A DNA stretch of 64,000 nucleotides from positions 2,852,001 through 2,916,000 of the forward strand of contig JBHGNT010000006.1 of assembly GCA_043228905.1 (NCBI GenBank), read 5' to 3'. Each line of letters starts with the position of its first letter. Positions within the stretch are counted from its first letter, which is position 1. The notes beneath the pieces are model-generated. The model saw nothing but the letters and a program-made list of their open reading frames with translations. It had not been told where the DNA came from and did not search any database. This document shows, one piece after another, positions 42,721 through 53,792 of this stretch. Position numbers and translations under genes: made by a program. This stretch comes from Azolla caroliniana. Its lineage: Eukaryota > Polypodiophyta.

Positions 42721-43160
42721 TGTCGGGTCGCAGCTATCATGATATGGCAAGATTCAAACCCATGACCTTATGTTACATGGGTTGAGCTCTTGACCATTAG
42801 ACTATATATTGTAATACGAAAAATATTATTTTCATTTAAGTTTTTACTATAGAAAATAGATGTATATTCTAGATTTCTCTAGAACATTCTAGAAACTTCA
42901 GGTGTACTCCTGAGAACACTATAAAAGGAGGCACAAGGCATTATTTCGAACCAAATCAGTTCAACGTCAGTCTTATGTCTCCTAGCTACTACTGTATATT
43001 CTCTTAACATAATATACATCTTTTGTTATCATCACTCTCTCTCTCTCGATCTCCCTCTCTCACTCACTCTTTCCTTCTCTCAAGAGTTCTACACTTCCCT
43101 TAGTACTAATCCTCATCTTTTAGTACTAATTCCTTCTCTGTCTTAGTACTATTCCTGACA
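42721..43160 (+). repeat. GypC 5' LTR
   Basis: About 440 bp, ends ATTCCTGACA at 43160. ACACTATAAAAGGAGG (TATA) at about 42918-42933, TTCTAGAA-like palindromes upstream. The following bases ATTTGAACCGA resemble those after the GypB LTR. Confidence 0.78.
42745..42806 (-). promoter_or_regulatory. Antisense tRNA-like module in GypC LTR
   Basis: Minus strand A box TAGTCTAATGG (complement of 42793-42803) and B box GGTTTGAATC (complement of 42751-42760). As in GypA and GypB it is opposite to the element and close to the U3 edge. Confidence 0.6.
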
Positions 43161-43259
43161 ATTTGAACCGATTTCAATCTCCTTCATTCTCCTCCTTTTA
43201 TCTTCTTACTTCTCCCTCCCTTCATACTAATCTCTTATTCCTCTTTTCTCTCATACTAT

Positions 43260-45036
43260 GGCCACTGTTAGCACTCAAGAATATCAATCCGTTTTTTCTC
43301 GAAGTTGCAATGCTTGAAAGAGAAGTTTCTCGCATTGGAATAAGAAAATCAACAACTGTTGGGGGAGCTTCAACAAACTCCTTAGAGAAGCCACAAACGC
43401 AACAACATCATGGGGAACTAGCATTATGCGTGCAATAGTTCGAAGCGACCATTGTAGCGTTGCAACAACAAGGACCAAGTACACAAGGGATTCATAAAGA
43501 ACCCAAGATCGGCCTTCCTATGAAGTTTGATGGAACGCAATCATAGTTTAGAGGATTCCTTAATCAGGTACGATTAGTCATTCAAATGCATCCTTCCTGA
43601 TATCCCACCGATGCATCACGAGTGGGTCTAGTAGGCACGTTGTTAAGTGGCTCAGCTTTGGCATGGTTTGCTCCGTTGTTAGAAAATGAATCTCCATTAC
43701 TAAACAATTTTGAAGAGTTTATAAGTGAGTTTAAAGCCTGTTTTGGAGATACTTATAGCATAAGGACAACAATCAACAAAATCCGACAATTACGTCAAGG
43801 TGATCGTCCAACCTCCGCATACGCCGCAAATTTCCGTCTACTCACCTCTGATATCGCTTGGGATGACCAAGCACTAATGGAGTAATTTTGTTATGGCCTA
43901 CGTAATGATATCAATAATTTATTCTTGATCTTCCCCGAAGAACCAAAGTCATTGACAGAAGCAATCAGTCACACAGTACGATGCAATAACCGCCTCTTCG
44001 AACGACGTTCAGAACGTCAGTTTCAAATGCCGAGGGCAAGATTGGAGCCCACCTACGCTTCAGTTGTAGCAAATCCTTTCCCAAGGGAATCATTTAATAC
44101 GTCTCCAACAAATACTCCGACACCACACGTCGTCACAGACCCCTATTAGAAGAAGAAAAGCAACGACGTCGGGCAAATCGATTATGTCATTATTGCGGTG
44201 GACCGGGGCATATTGCAGTGAACTATCCCCATCGGCCAAGAAGGCAGGTAAATCAAATAACCGCTAATACTAATAGTACTAAACCCGAGTCTATTTCTCT
44301 AGGCGTGTCCGATAGTCCTAATAGTCAAGCCTTTCAAACAAATTTGAAATCCTTAGTCAACTAGAAGAAGAGTTAAGTCCAGCCAAAATAGGAGTCATTT
44401 GGTTGGACAACCCTAGATCTGTGCAGCCCATTAGTGGTTCCATTTCCTCTAAGCATGTTAGCAATGTGTTCTTAGCTCAAGTAATGGTTAGTACTAAAAG
44501 TACTCCTCCTATACATGTCTTAGCACTCTTAGATTCCGGAGCCAACTCTTGCTTCATGGATAGGATTTTTGCCCAAGCTCATCAGATATCCCTAAGAAAA
44601 CTTTCTTGCCCAACATTTGTAGTAGTTATTGATGGTCGTCCCATTGCTTCCGGAAAAATCGTAGAGGAGTTAGAGCCGATTCAAGTTGTCCTAGATAACT
44701 TCGTGTGTGTAGTATCATTTAATATAATTAGTAGTCCAGATCATCCAATTGTCTTGGGGTTACTGTGGTTCGAATTACATAACCCAGACATAGATTGGAG
44801 AACAAGAGAAATCCGGTATCGACAAATCCGAGGATCTACTCATAAGATTGCAACCATTTCGCTACATCAATTGCGTCAGGAAGGACACAAGGAAGCCCAG
44901 TTTGTCTTCACGGTATCAGTAAAACCTTCCAACACTACTAAAGAGGAAGCCACAATTCAACTTCCAGAGAAGTACCGTCAATATGCCGATGTGTTCGATA
45001 AGGTACAAGCCAATACGCTTCCTCACCACCAACCGT
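43260..45036 (+). pseudogene. GypC gag and partial pol
   Basis: Gag homologous to GypB: EPKIGLPMKFDGT, RVGLVGTLLSGSALAWFAPL, KIRQLRQGDRPTSAYAANF, zinc knuckle CHYCGGPGHIAVNY (last cysteine changed). Stops replace leucine (43545) and glutamine (43883). The gag end reads FEILSQLEEELSPAKIG, running in one frame into pol, whereas GypB has 8 extra bases with the slippery site and stop at this place. Pol starts with protease ALLDSGANSCFMD and ends at FDKVQANTLP where the next LTR begins. Confidence 0.84.
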
Positions 45037-45412
45037 TGTCGCATTGTTACACGCGTGCGTATAGAAAGACAGTGGTTGTGCTTCCACACACACACACACA
45101 CAGGTACACAGAAACTGCAACCGAATAAAACAATCGAAACAAGACAAATCGTATACGTATATAAATATTCTGATGAAAAAGGGGTTACAACCAGTAGGCT
45201 GGTGAGCGACAAATCTCCTACGCCTACGCCGGAACCACTCGGGCGTTCCGTGGAGCAGAGTCAGCCTCCCGAAAACCTGCACAGAGCAAATATAGAGAAA
45301 GAAAGAGGAGAAGAGCTCGGTCCCAGTCCGACAGCACTTCCTCCTCGACCAAAAGCGAACCCCTTTTTATGATTCCTCTCCCTCTCTTTTATAGCCCAAG
45401 GAGGGAGGTCGT
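45037..45412 (-). repeat. LTR fragment next to GypE
   Basis: On the minus strand it runs from GACCTCCCTCCTTGGGCTAT (TATA at about 45390-45400) to ACAATGCGACA at 45037. It is the R-U5 side of an LTR related to those of GypD and GypE; the U3 half is missing. It interrupts GypC. Confidence 0.7.
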
Positions 45413-46055
45413 TGTCACGTTGCTTTGCTTTCGCGTGTGAAACCAGACGGGACCGCGAGGGCCCTGAACCAAGGAACGTGAGAGAGAGAAGAAAGAGTGT
45501 TTGTTGAAACACGGAGAAAGAGAGAGAGACAAACAGAGGATTCGATTATAACGCCAGTAACGATTACAACCGGCAAGCCGGCGACAGACCCAGGTTGGGG
45601 TTCCACGCGCACACACAGGCGGCTCTCGCCAACATAGAAACGCGAAAAGGGGAAAAGGGGTCTCTACCGGAAGTACACGGGCTATCCATGAAGCAGAGGC
45701 AACAAACTCCGAAACTTGCAGAGGATGATGGGAGGAGGAATAGTGAGCGCTCGGTACGCACTTCGTCAGCACTTCGTCCTCGCTAAACCATGATACTCGT
45801 TTCTTCTTCTCCATTCCTTTATATATAGGTCGTCGAGGAGAGACCGTTCTGTCTCAGTCATGTCCCTTTATTCTCTATCCCTTCGGATAGAGATACGCAT
45901 CGATTTCCTAATAAATATGTCATACCTAGTATATTTACATCAGCCGTCCTAATCATAATTATATAATAGTTTTCTATTCACACGCCCACACATGTTAGGG
46001 CCGGTTCATACACGGTTCCTCTTGATTCCTCCTAGGGGCGGTTTTCTCTGCGACA
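45413..46055 (-). repeat. GypE 3' LTR
   Basis: 643 bp, plus strand TGTCACGTTGCTTTG...TTCTCTGCGACA. It matches 51724-52367. TATA-like CTATATATAAAGGAATGG (minus) at about 45815-45832. Confidence 0.87.
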
Positions 46056-46128
46056 TCCACCCCCACCAAACCGCGCGTCCACCGGTATGTGCCAAATACA
46101 ACACTTGCCAGAGGAAACTGGCCCGCCA

Positions 46129-47289
46129 TCACCCATCACTGCCCGACTCATCATTCGTTTCGAGACAGTCGTCGTCGTCAGTCGCGCATTCCGGGTCTGA
46201 CTCTTCCTCTTGACGCTTCTTGAATACCTTGACCCTTTTTCCTGCTATCGGCATCTCCATCTGTGTCCCGTCGAACTCCGCGAGATGATACGTGCCGTTG
46301 TCGTTCGCGCTTGTTACCGTATAGGGCCCGAACCACCTCCTCGCAAACTTACGCACCACCTTGTGTTGATTGTCGAGGCTGTTGTCGTACACCAGCACCC
46401 AGTCACCCTCCTCGATCTTCCTTGGCCTCGGTCGATGTGTACGGTTGAACCGACCTTTGTTCCTTTCTCGCGTTGTACGCAGCTTCTCCTTCACCCGCTC
46501 CATGTCTTCCAGTCTTCGCTCGAGTTGCCGGATCCATGCCGCCAGCAGCTCCTCCCGGCTCATCTCGTCCTTCTAGTCCATCGCGGCCCACAAAGTGATT
46601 GTTTTCTCCGCCGGCATGATCGGTTTTTGCCCGTACATAAGCTCCGTTGGCATGAACCCCGTCACCGAACTGTGCGTAGTTCGATCCGCCCATAGTGCGT
46701 AAGGAAGGAGCCGCGGCCAATTCCCGACCTGTCCTTCGCATGCACGTACTAACGCCTTCACAATAGGCCCGTGCCCACGTTCCACTTTCCCATTTGCCTC
46801 CGGATTGTACGCCGTAGTGAGGGAGAGTTTGACCCCTAGTCGATCAAATAGCTCCTCAGCTTCCTGCGTGTCTAGCTCTCCCCGATCCGCTACAATCTTC
46901 CCAACGCACCCGTACCGGCATATCACATCTTCGATTAGAAACCAACACACGGTCGCGGTCGTCTTGTTTTGCAGTGCGCAGCCTTCCACTTGATTCGTTA
47001 GGTCCTCTCGGGCTAGCGCCAGATACCGCATCTGTCCTACCCCCATTGGCATAGTCACTAAATCAGCCATCCATTTGAAGTGGACGGTTGGTGGGTAGGT
47101 TGGATGAAGCTCGTCTTGATGTCGGACTGTAGAGTGCATCTGGCAACTCTCACAAGTCGTCACAAAATGATGCACGTCCCGGTACAGCTCCGGCCACCAA
47201 TACTTACCCTTGAGCTTCTCGAATGTAGCCCACGTCCCGCGGTGTCCTGCCCAAGGACTGTCGTGATACGCCATAAACAACGCTTTCTA
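46129..47289 (-). pseudogene. GypE integrase
   Basis: Zinc part and core: AYHDSPWAGHRGTWATFEKL, KYWWPELYRDVHHFVTTCES then CQ, FKWMADLVTMPMG, KIVADRGELDTQEAEELF, YNPEANGKVERGHGPIVKAL. D, D and E positions are present. TAG stops interrupt at 47287-47289 and near 46573. The C-terminal part (46129-46563) has PRKIEEGDWVLVYDNSLD and RRWFGPYTV, a typical integrase tail, ending in an acidic stretch. Confidence 0.83.
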
Positions 47290-47361
47290 CTCGTCTTCCC
47301 TCGCCACTACGCGAAGTGGGGTGCCGCTACGCTTCTTTGGATGCCTCCATATGCATCCTCC

Positions 47362-49452
47362 TCATAGGAAGAATCGGTACGCCTTCTTCCGCACCCGATT
47401 GTCCTCTTCTCTAGTCCACGTCGTGTCCGGCGTCATTGTCCGCAGGGACCTTCCTATTTGGAGCCACTCCCCGTCGTATTCGCTCTCGTCGAACTCGTTA
47501 AGCACTGGAGTGCCCCCCATCCTAGTTGCCACATTAGCTAACCCGAAGAAGTCCTCGCTGACTTCTTCGTTATCCGAAACCATGTCGTCCTCATCGCTAA
47601 ACCGCACCCTTGAAAGCATATCAGCCATGGCATTATCCTTTCCGGAGATGTGCCGTATCTCCAGGTTCAAGGACTTGATGTACGCGATCCACCTGAGCAT
47701 CGCCAGGTCTGGAGTCGCGCATCCGAAAACCATACCCAGAATCGGTAGGCAGTCTATCTCAATGATCACTTCCGTCCCGATCAGATAGTCCTTGTCGGCC
47801 TTGACTCCCGAAACGATACCCCACATAGCTCGCGCTTAAGTTGGGCGTATCCTCGTTGCCGCTCGCTCAATACCTTTGCCCCAAACCGGATCGGGAACCG
47901 TACGCCATCCTTGTCTTCCTGATTGATCACCCACCCGATCCCGGTCGGGCTCATGTCCACCGTCATGTAAATGGGGACTTCCTTGCCGTAAACCGCTTTC
48001 CGGAGAGTTGGTGCTGCGGCGAGCACCTCCTTCAGTCTCCGAACCGACCCCGTGTGCTCCGTCCTCCATTCGAACTAGCGCCCTTTCTTCAATAACCCGT
48101 AAAGCGATTCCACGACATGCACGTACTGCGGAATCCAGATGTGATAGAATGCACATGCCCCCAGGAACCTTCGGACCTTCGTGACCGACCCGCAATCATC
48201 CTTCATCGCGGAGATGGCTTCTACCTTCGCCGGGGACGGCTTTCGGCCGTAAGGCCCACATAGGTGTCCGACTACTAGGATCTCCAGTTGTCCGAAGGCT
48301 GACTTTTCTCCGGAGAAGGTGAGCCGCGCGCTCTCGAGTCTTGGTAGCACCTTCTCGAAGTCACGGATGTGATCCGTCACGAACCTCCGACAACCGTCCG
48401 GCCCGACCGACTCATCCTTGTCCTCCACCGGACATCCTTTGATCAGGACGTCGTCCAGAAACGGCATGGTGATGTCCGGGATGCTGTCCCTCAACACCTT
48501 GTTCATCGCATTCACCATGTGCGCCACTGAGTTCGTTCCCCCTTGCGGTGGAGTACACATCGGAACTAGGCCAAGAGGAGTCTGCATCGTCATGATATCC
48601 TTGCTCTCTACGGCTAGTTAGAACTAATCATACCCTGAGTAGAGATCCCCGACCGAGTAGATCGACCTCCCTGCGAAGGCCTCTGCGAACTCGTCAATGG
48701 TCGGTCTGATGCCTGCATTTTGAATGGTCACCTTGTTGACCGGCTACAGGTCCTGTATGAAGCGCTGCGTGCCATTCTTCTTTGGCACGATAAACTACCG
48801 ATTCGAATATGGGGTACTCGATGGTTTGAGGATGCCCATCTCCACCTTCTGTTTCAGCAGCTCCATCAGCTCTGGAATGTGAGCTCTAGGCACCGGAATT
48901 GGTTTGAGATTCCACAATACATGCGGTACCGTGAAGATCACCATTGGTTCTACGATCGTCGGGTCCACGCACCCAATCTCCTCCGGCGAGAATGTGAAGG
49001 CCTTCCTGTGCTTCCTGAGCATCCTCCAAAACCGGTCCTCCTTCGCCGGCAGTAGAAACCCACCCTCACCAACCTTGACCTCCCGTAGCGTTATGTCGGT
49101 GAACCGTTGTCCTATGTCAGCCGGATTCCGTAAGCTAGGGTCCGACGCGACCTCTTATCCATTCTTCCCTGCCCTCCGGCAAGGGTGTCGCGACGGGCCT
49201 CACCTTCCAGTCCATAGTCTTGTACTTCGTATTTACGTAGGTTGTCGAACCCGGCCTGATCTTTTCCCCGAAGTTCACGATGACTTCGTACATCTCCACC
49301 GAGGTAACTGGAATTGTCCGGTCTTCGCTAAGGCCCTCATCAACTACACCGCATAGCTCTCCCAAGGTGTCATCAAACGAGACCGCCTCCACTGCGCCAC
49401 TAATTTCCTCATCAGGGTGGAGAGCCCCGCATGACTTGAGCCGCTCTTCCAC
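47362..49452 (-). pseudogene. GypE reverse transcriptase and RNase H
   Basis: RT: ILKPSSTPYSNR then FIVPKKNGTQRFIQDL, TPLGLVPMCTPPQGGTNSVA, and the catalytic loop PFLDDVLIKG. Thumb and RNase H follow (KVRRFLGACAFYHIWIPQYV; MTVDMSPTGIGWVINQ; RGYAQLKRELCG; IDCLPILGM; ISGKDNAMADMLSR). In-frame stops at 48744-48746, 48618-48620, 48624-48626 and 48795-48797 fall where the family usually has glutamine (DLQPVN, YDQFQLA) or an aromatic residue. One frameshift lies in RNase H near 47825. Confidence 0.83.
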
Positions 49453-49592
49453 CTTCTTCTTCTCCCTACCGCCAATGCCGGTTAATGTACAACCTCCGTT
49501 GTCAAAGAGCCAAAATATCCTACTTATGGTACAGGTGTGGGGTTCCTCCGGCGCGTCCAGACTATTGCGGCCCCATGCCTTGATAGCCCTCT

Positions 49593-50459
49593 TTAAAAAT
49601 CCCCTCGGTTGTCACCGCCGAGAGTCTCGCAGTTACGCTCATGATTCAGTCTTACGGTCAGAAATTGAACGGAGTGTCGTCCGTCTTGGCTCTTCACACG
49701 CGCGTATGCTGAGTCGTTGTCGAGCACCTTTGTCTCCATGCGTGATGTCGTGATGTATGGTTCGCCGAGTATCACTGGGTGTGAGGACGTCTCTTGCACA
49801 AAAAAGTGTTGGTCTATCTCGACATCGCCGATCTTCACGCGTACGTTCGGGCACGCCCCGTGCAACTCCTCCGTAGCGCGGGTCGCCGCGCGTATCTTCC
49901 AGTCGTGTTTGGTGTTGATCGGCCATTTCCCCTTTTTGTAAAAGTCCATGGACATCAGATTGATCTCGGACCCATGGTCTATCAGCGCCACTACCGGCTC
50001 TTGCACATCCCCGATCCGAACAGGGGTCTCGGTAGTGGCTCTGGCCTAGTGTAACTTAGAATAATGGCTTTCCACCAACTCGTCCTCCAGGGCCGCATCC
50101 TCTAAGTGCGTAGTCCGCACCTCTACGGGCTTCTCCGGTTCCGGTTCCGCGGAGAGCCGTTTGCGCTTCACCAAGTCCACAATGGAGTCGTGGAACTCCT
50201 TCTTGATGATTCCAAGCACCTCCCTCAGCGACAGCTCCACCTTGCTGTCGAGGATCCTCTCTTCGAGGACCTTCCGCAGGTCCATTGTTCTTTCTATCTC
50301 GGTGCTCAGCCGGTACCCGGCAAGCTTGGCCTTGTCCGGTATGCCGGAATTGCCAACGTCACTCTTTTTTGGGCCGAACCGGGTGTCGTACCATTGCGAG
50401 GGACCGGCCCCTCTAGCCTTTCCCATGCACTTGTCTTCTACCAGAACCTCGTAGTTCTA
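49593..50459 (-). pseudogene. GypE protease region
   Basis: PVVALIDHGSEINLMSMDFY is the aspartic protease site (DHG instead of DSG), followed by FFVQETSSHPVILGEPYITT. Upstream 50046-50456 is a charged spacer (KARGAGPSQWYDTRFGPKKS, IERTMDLRKVLEERI). TAG stops at 50046-50048 and 50457-50459 divide it; both fit former CAG codons. Confidence 0.72.
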
Positions 50460-50481
50460 GCATGCAGCCTCTTCGACCAGG

Positions 50482-51697
50482 TCATCCCACCTGGTGACCT
50501 CTTGGATCCGCTGCTCCACGCTTTTCCGCTTCTTCCTTCTTTAATCGGACTCCGGAGAGGCCTTCCAGCACCAGTGGCCAAAACCCGAAGTGGCTTGCCT
50601 CCTGTCTTTCGTTGCCCCCGACCCGGATTCCTGCCGATGCCGCATAATTCACGGCGTCAATGTGACGCGCGGCGGCCTCTTCCATCAGCCTCTTCATTCC
50701 GCCACGCCCAGTATTCAATTCCAGGATTTTCCGACTCTCGTTTGCGTGCACCCGCCCATTCCAGAGGTACACCGTGTTAGTTCTAAGCGCGTCTGCAAAA
50801 TCCGCGCAGTCTCTCCGGTCATGGCCGACTGCATCGCACCATATGCATCGATGTCCTGCCGGTGGTCTTCGATCGCGAGGTTGGTCGCCGTTGTCCCACC
50901 GTGCTTGCGCAATCTGGAGGTCGCGCACCATTTGCGTCAACTCCTCCAGCGCCGCTCCTCTGGAGGGACCCTTGACCACGTTGCTTGACGTCGACCCCGT
51001 CTCAAGCCAGTTTCGGGTTTCTTCTTGTCGTGCCGGCGAAGGATCCTCGAATTGCCTTGCCGGGACGGGCCTTGCTGTCGTCGACCCTTCCTCACTCCAT
51101 TCCCGCCATTTGTCAAAACAATTGCAGACTCCTTTAACCACGGCTCAGTCAGTGGTGAGGCCTACCTTCTCTCTGTCCAACGCGTCAACCGTTTTGACGA
51201 ACAGCAATACCTGGCTTGTATCGAGCACGGTCCGGTCCAACACTGATAACCGCGCGAACCGCGTTTCGAATTCCCAGAGGAGCACCAATGTGCTCCTCCC
51301 CTTCCCAGGGCTTTCGACCCATGCCATGAAGTCCCATTTCGACAATCGAAGCGAGTCGTCGAACCCATACCTTTCGAGGAGCCGCTCCCTGAAAACCTCC
51401 CATGTCTGGCATCCGGCCAGCACCTCGAGCACCTCTACATGGATGCTCGGCGTCACCACTCGAGGGAATACGGACAACCGTCTGTCTTCAAGGATGTCCC
51501 TCATGATCATCTCGGCCCGATAGGCCTCTAAATAGCTCGTGGCGTTCTTACCACCGAATCGGCCTATGGTGCTGACGATCGATTCTATGGCTCTGTCGAG
51601 GGTACTCGTTCCCTCATGAGCGCTCACTAGCCAGTCAACGGCTACCGCCATAGCTTCAACAAGCTCAGATCCCCTCAGCTTCAACACCTTTGCCATC
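50482..51697 (-). pseudogene. GypE gag
   Basis: From ATG at 51697 (MAKVLKLRGSELVEAMAVAV) with SYLEAYRAEMIMRDILEDRR, WEVFRERLLERYGFDDSLRL, then a TGA at 51145-51147 (likely former TGG) and the second half (50482-51141) with zinc knuckle CIWCDAVGHDRRDC. Its gag differs strongly from the GypB type. Confidence 0.78.
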
Positions 51698-51701
51698 TCT
51701 T

Positions 51702-51718
51702 TCACGTCGGGTTCACCA
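51702..51718 (-). promoter_or_regulatory. GypE primer binding site
   Basis: Minus strand TGGTGAACCCGACGTGA, a few bases inside the 5' LTR and identical in its core to the GypD site. TGG start fits a tRNA CCA end; I did not assign the tRNA. Confidence 0.68.
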
Positions 51719-51723
51719 AATTA

Positions 51724-52367
51724 TGTCGCGTTGCTTTGCTTTTGCGTGTGAAACGAGACGGGATTGTGGGGGCCCTGAACCAAGGAACGTGAGAGAGAGA
51801 AGAAAGAGTGTTTGCTGAAACACGGAGAAAGAGAGAGAGACAAACAGAGGATTCGATTATAACGCCAATAACGATTACAACTGGCAAGCCGGCGACAGAC
51901 CCAACTCGGGGTTCCACGCACACACACAAGCGGCTCTCGCCAACATAGAAACGCGAAAAGGGGAAAAAGGGGCCTCTACCGGAAGCACACGGGCTATCCA
52001 CGACGCAGAGGCAACGAACTCCAAAACCTGTAGAGGATGATGGGAGGAGGAATAGTGAGCGCTCGGTACCCAGTCTGTCAGCACTTCGTCCTCGCTAAAC
52101 CACGATACTCGTTTCTTCTTCTCCCTTCCTTTATATATAGGTCGTCGAGGAGACATCGTTCTCTCTCAGTCATGTCCCTTTATTCTCTGTCCCTTCGGAC
52201 AAAGATACGCATCAATTTCCTAATAAATATGTCATACCTAGTATATTTACATCAGCCATCCTAATCATAATTATATAATAGTTGTCTATTCACATGCCCA
52301 CACATGTAAGGTTTGGTTCGTACATGATTCCTCTTGATTCCTCCTAGGGGCGGTTTTCTCTGCGACA
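51724..52367 (-). repeat. GypE 5' LTR
   Basis: 644 bp, plus strand TGTCGCGTTGCTTTGC...CTGCGACA; TATA-like CTATATATAAAGGAAGG (minus) at about 52128-52145. Confidence 0.88.
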
Positions 52368-52379
52368 CTGTTACAACTT

Positions 52380-53792
52380 GTTACATCATCTTTATTCTCT
52401 ATCTGGTTCCTTCTTGGCCGGTTCGGTCTTCATTGCCGAAGGACCATCATTTTCCTTTCCGGAGTCGGATCCGCTCCAATCTAACTCATCATTACCGGTT
52501 TCATAATCCGACATCTTCTTCTTCCCCTTCTCTTTACGAGTGAACCGTCTCCTCGGTTCCTTGCGCGGGGAGAGCACGGCAAAGTCTCCACTACTCGTCG
52601 ATTCCTCATCCGACTGGTCATCCCGACTCAGTCGCTCATGCGGTTCACTTAACCGAAATGAGATCAGACGCTCTTCTAGAGTGCCAAGGTCTTCATCTTC
52701 TATCTAGACCAGTTCAGGCTCACTAGCCTCATCCTTCGGTATCGGGTCGGGGTCGGAAGTCAGAGCCGGTAAGGCATACCATGATACCGTCTCATCAAAC
52801 TTAACATCCCTACTAACTCAGACCTGCTTCATTCGGGGGTTATAACACTTATACCCCTTTTGATCATGCGAGTAACCGACCAGGATGCATTTCTCTAACT
52901 TTGCATCCAACTTCCTCTGCTTCTCATCCGGCACATGCACATATGCAATGCTACCGAATATACGAAGGTGTCTCAAATTCGGCTTGCGCCCGAAATATAG
53001 CTCATGCGCTAACACCTTGTAACCGATCCGGTTTTGGATGTAGACGATCGTCTAGACCGCCTTCGCCCAGTAGAAATGGGGCAAGCTCCTCTCTTCCAGC
53101 ATTGCCCTTGTCGCGTCAACAATCGACTGGTTCTTCCCCTCGGCTACACCATTCTGTTCTGGTGTGTATCTATAGTTGAACTCTCGCCGAATTCCTATTT
53201 GTTGTAGATAATTGTTGAATTGGCCGGAAAAATATTCTTTTTCGCCATCCGACCATAGGCACTTGATCTTCCTCTCTATTTCCCGTTCAACCAGGCTTTG
53301 TAGGTTCCGGAAACACTCGAAGACTTCGCTCTTCTGCTCAATGAGGTAGATCCATGTGTGCCGGCTGTAGTCTTCGATGACGGAGATGAAATATTGACTC
53401 CCGCCAAGACTCACGTTCTGTGTCGGTCCCCATTCATCCGAATGAATAAGGTCAAGCTTGTTACGGCTACGGTTTCGTTCGGTGGGGAATGGAAGCCGGT
53501 GTTGCTTCCCGAGTTGGCAGGCTTCACATATCTGGGCCTTCCAGCCATTGAACTTCAGCAAACCAAAAACAACTTGTTTCATTTGCAGGTCTTGAAGCCT
53601 CCGATAATTGACATGGTTGATCCGCTTGTGCCAAAGATCAATATCTGATTCAATCTTCTGTCCTATGGCGAATAAAGCGGTGCCGACGTCATTGGTATCG
53701 AGGATGAACATCCTCCCGTCTCTGCGCCCTTGCGCAATGATTTGGCCCTCTTCCTCGATGAAACACCCGAGGTGCATAAACCGCACCTGCAT
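52380..53792 (-). pseudogene. CopD integrase and linker
   Basis: DLWHKRINHVNYRRLQDLQ and CEACQLGKQHRLPFP (zinc part), LDLIHSDEWGP, GGSQYFISVIEDYSRHTWIY, WSDGEKEYFSGQF and YTPEQNGVAEGKNQSIVDA give the D-D-E core. The site SDNGGEY reads SDGEKEY, so it is degraded locally. A stop splits AKAV from TIVYIQNR near 53053; HELYFGRKPNLRHLRIFGSI follows at 52818-53015. The linker to 52380 is acidic. Confidence 0.82.

Larger units (their letters stand above)
42721..45036 (+). mobile_element. GypC, 5' part of a gypsy element related to GypB
   Basis: Plus strand: 5' LTR (42721-43160), gag (43260-44380), protease and start of pol (to 45036), then cut by an LTR of another family. The same gene order and strongly similar proteins as GypB. 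The LTR start at 42721 is inferred from the TGTC start shared by this family. Confidence 0.82.
45413..52367 (-). mobile_element. GypE, GC-rich Ty3/gypsy element with many stops
   Basis: Nearly 7 kb on the minus strand: 5' LTR (51724-52367), TGG-type primer site, gag, protease, RT, RNase H, integrase, polypurine tract GGTGGGGGTGGA (46056-46067) and 3' LTR (45413-46055). Gypsy domain order. Coding sequence is much richer in GC than neighbours. Flanks differ (GTCGT left, CTGTT right), so no target duplication is visible. The right flank is CopD. Confidence 0.88.

Noticed and set aside
48600-50460. Stops at glutamine codons as targets of U-to-C RNA editing
   Set aside because: Such editing restores UAA/UAG to CAA/CAG in organelles of ferns, lycophytes and hornworts, but these are nuclear transposons with other stop types and frameshifts too. 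DNA deamination explains the pattern more simply.
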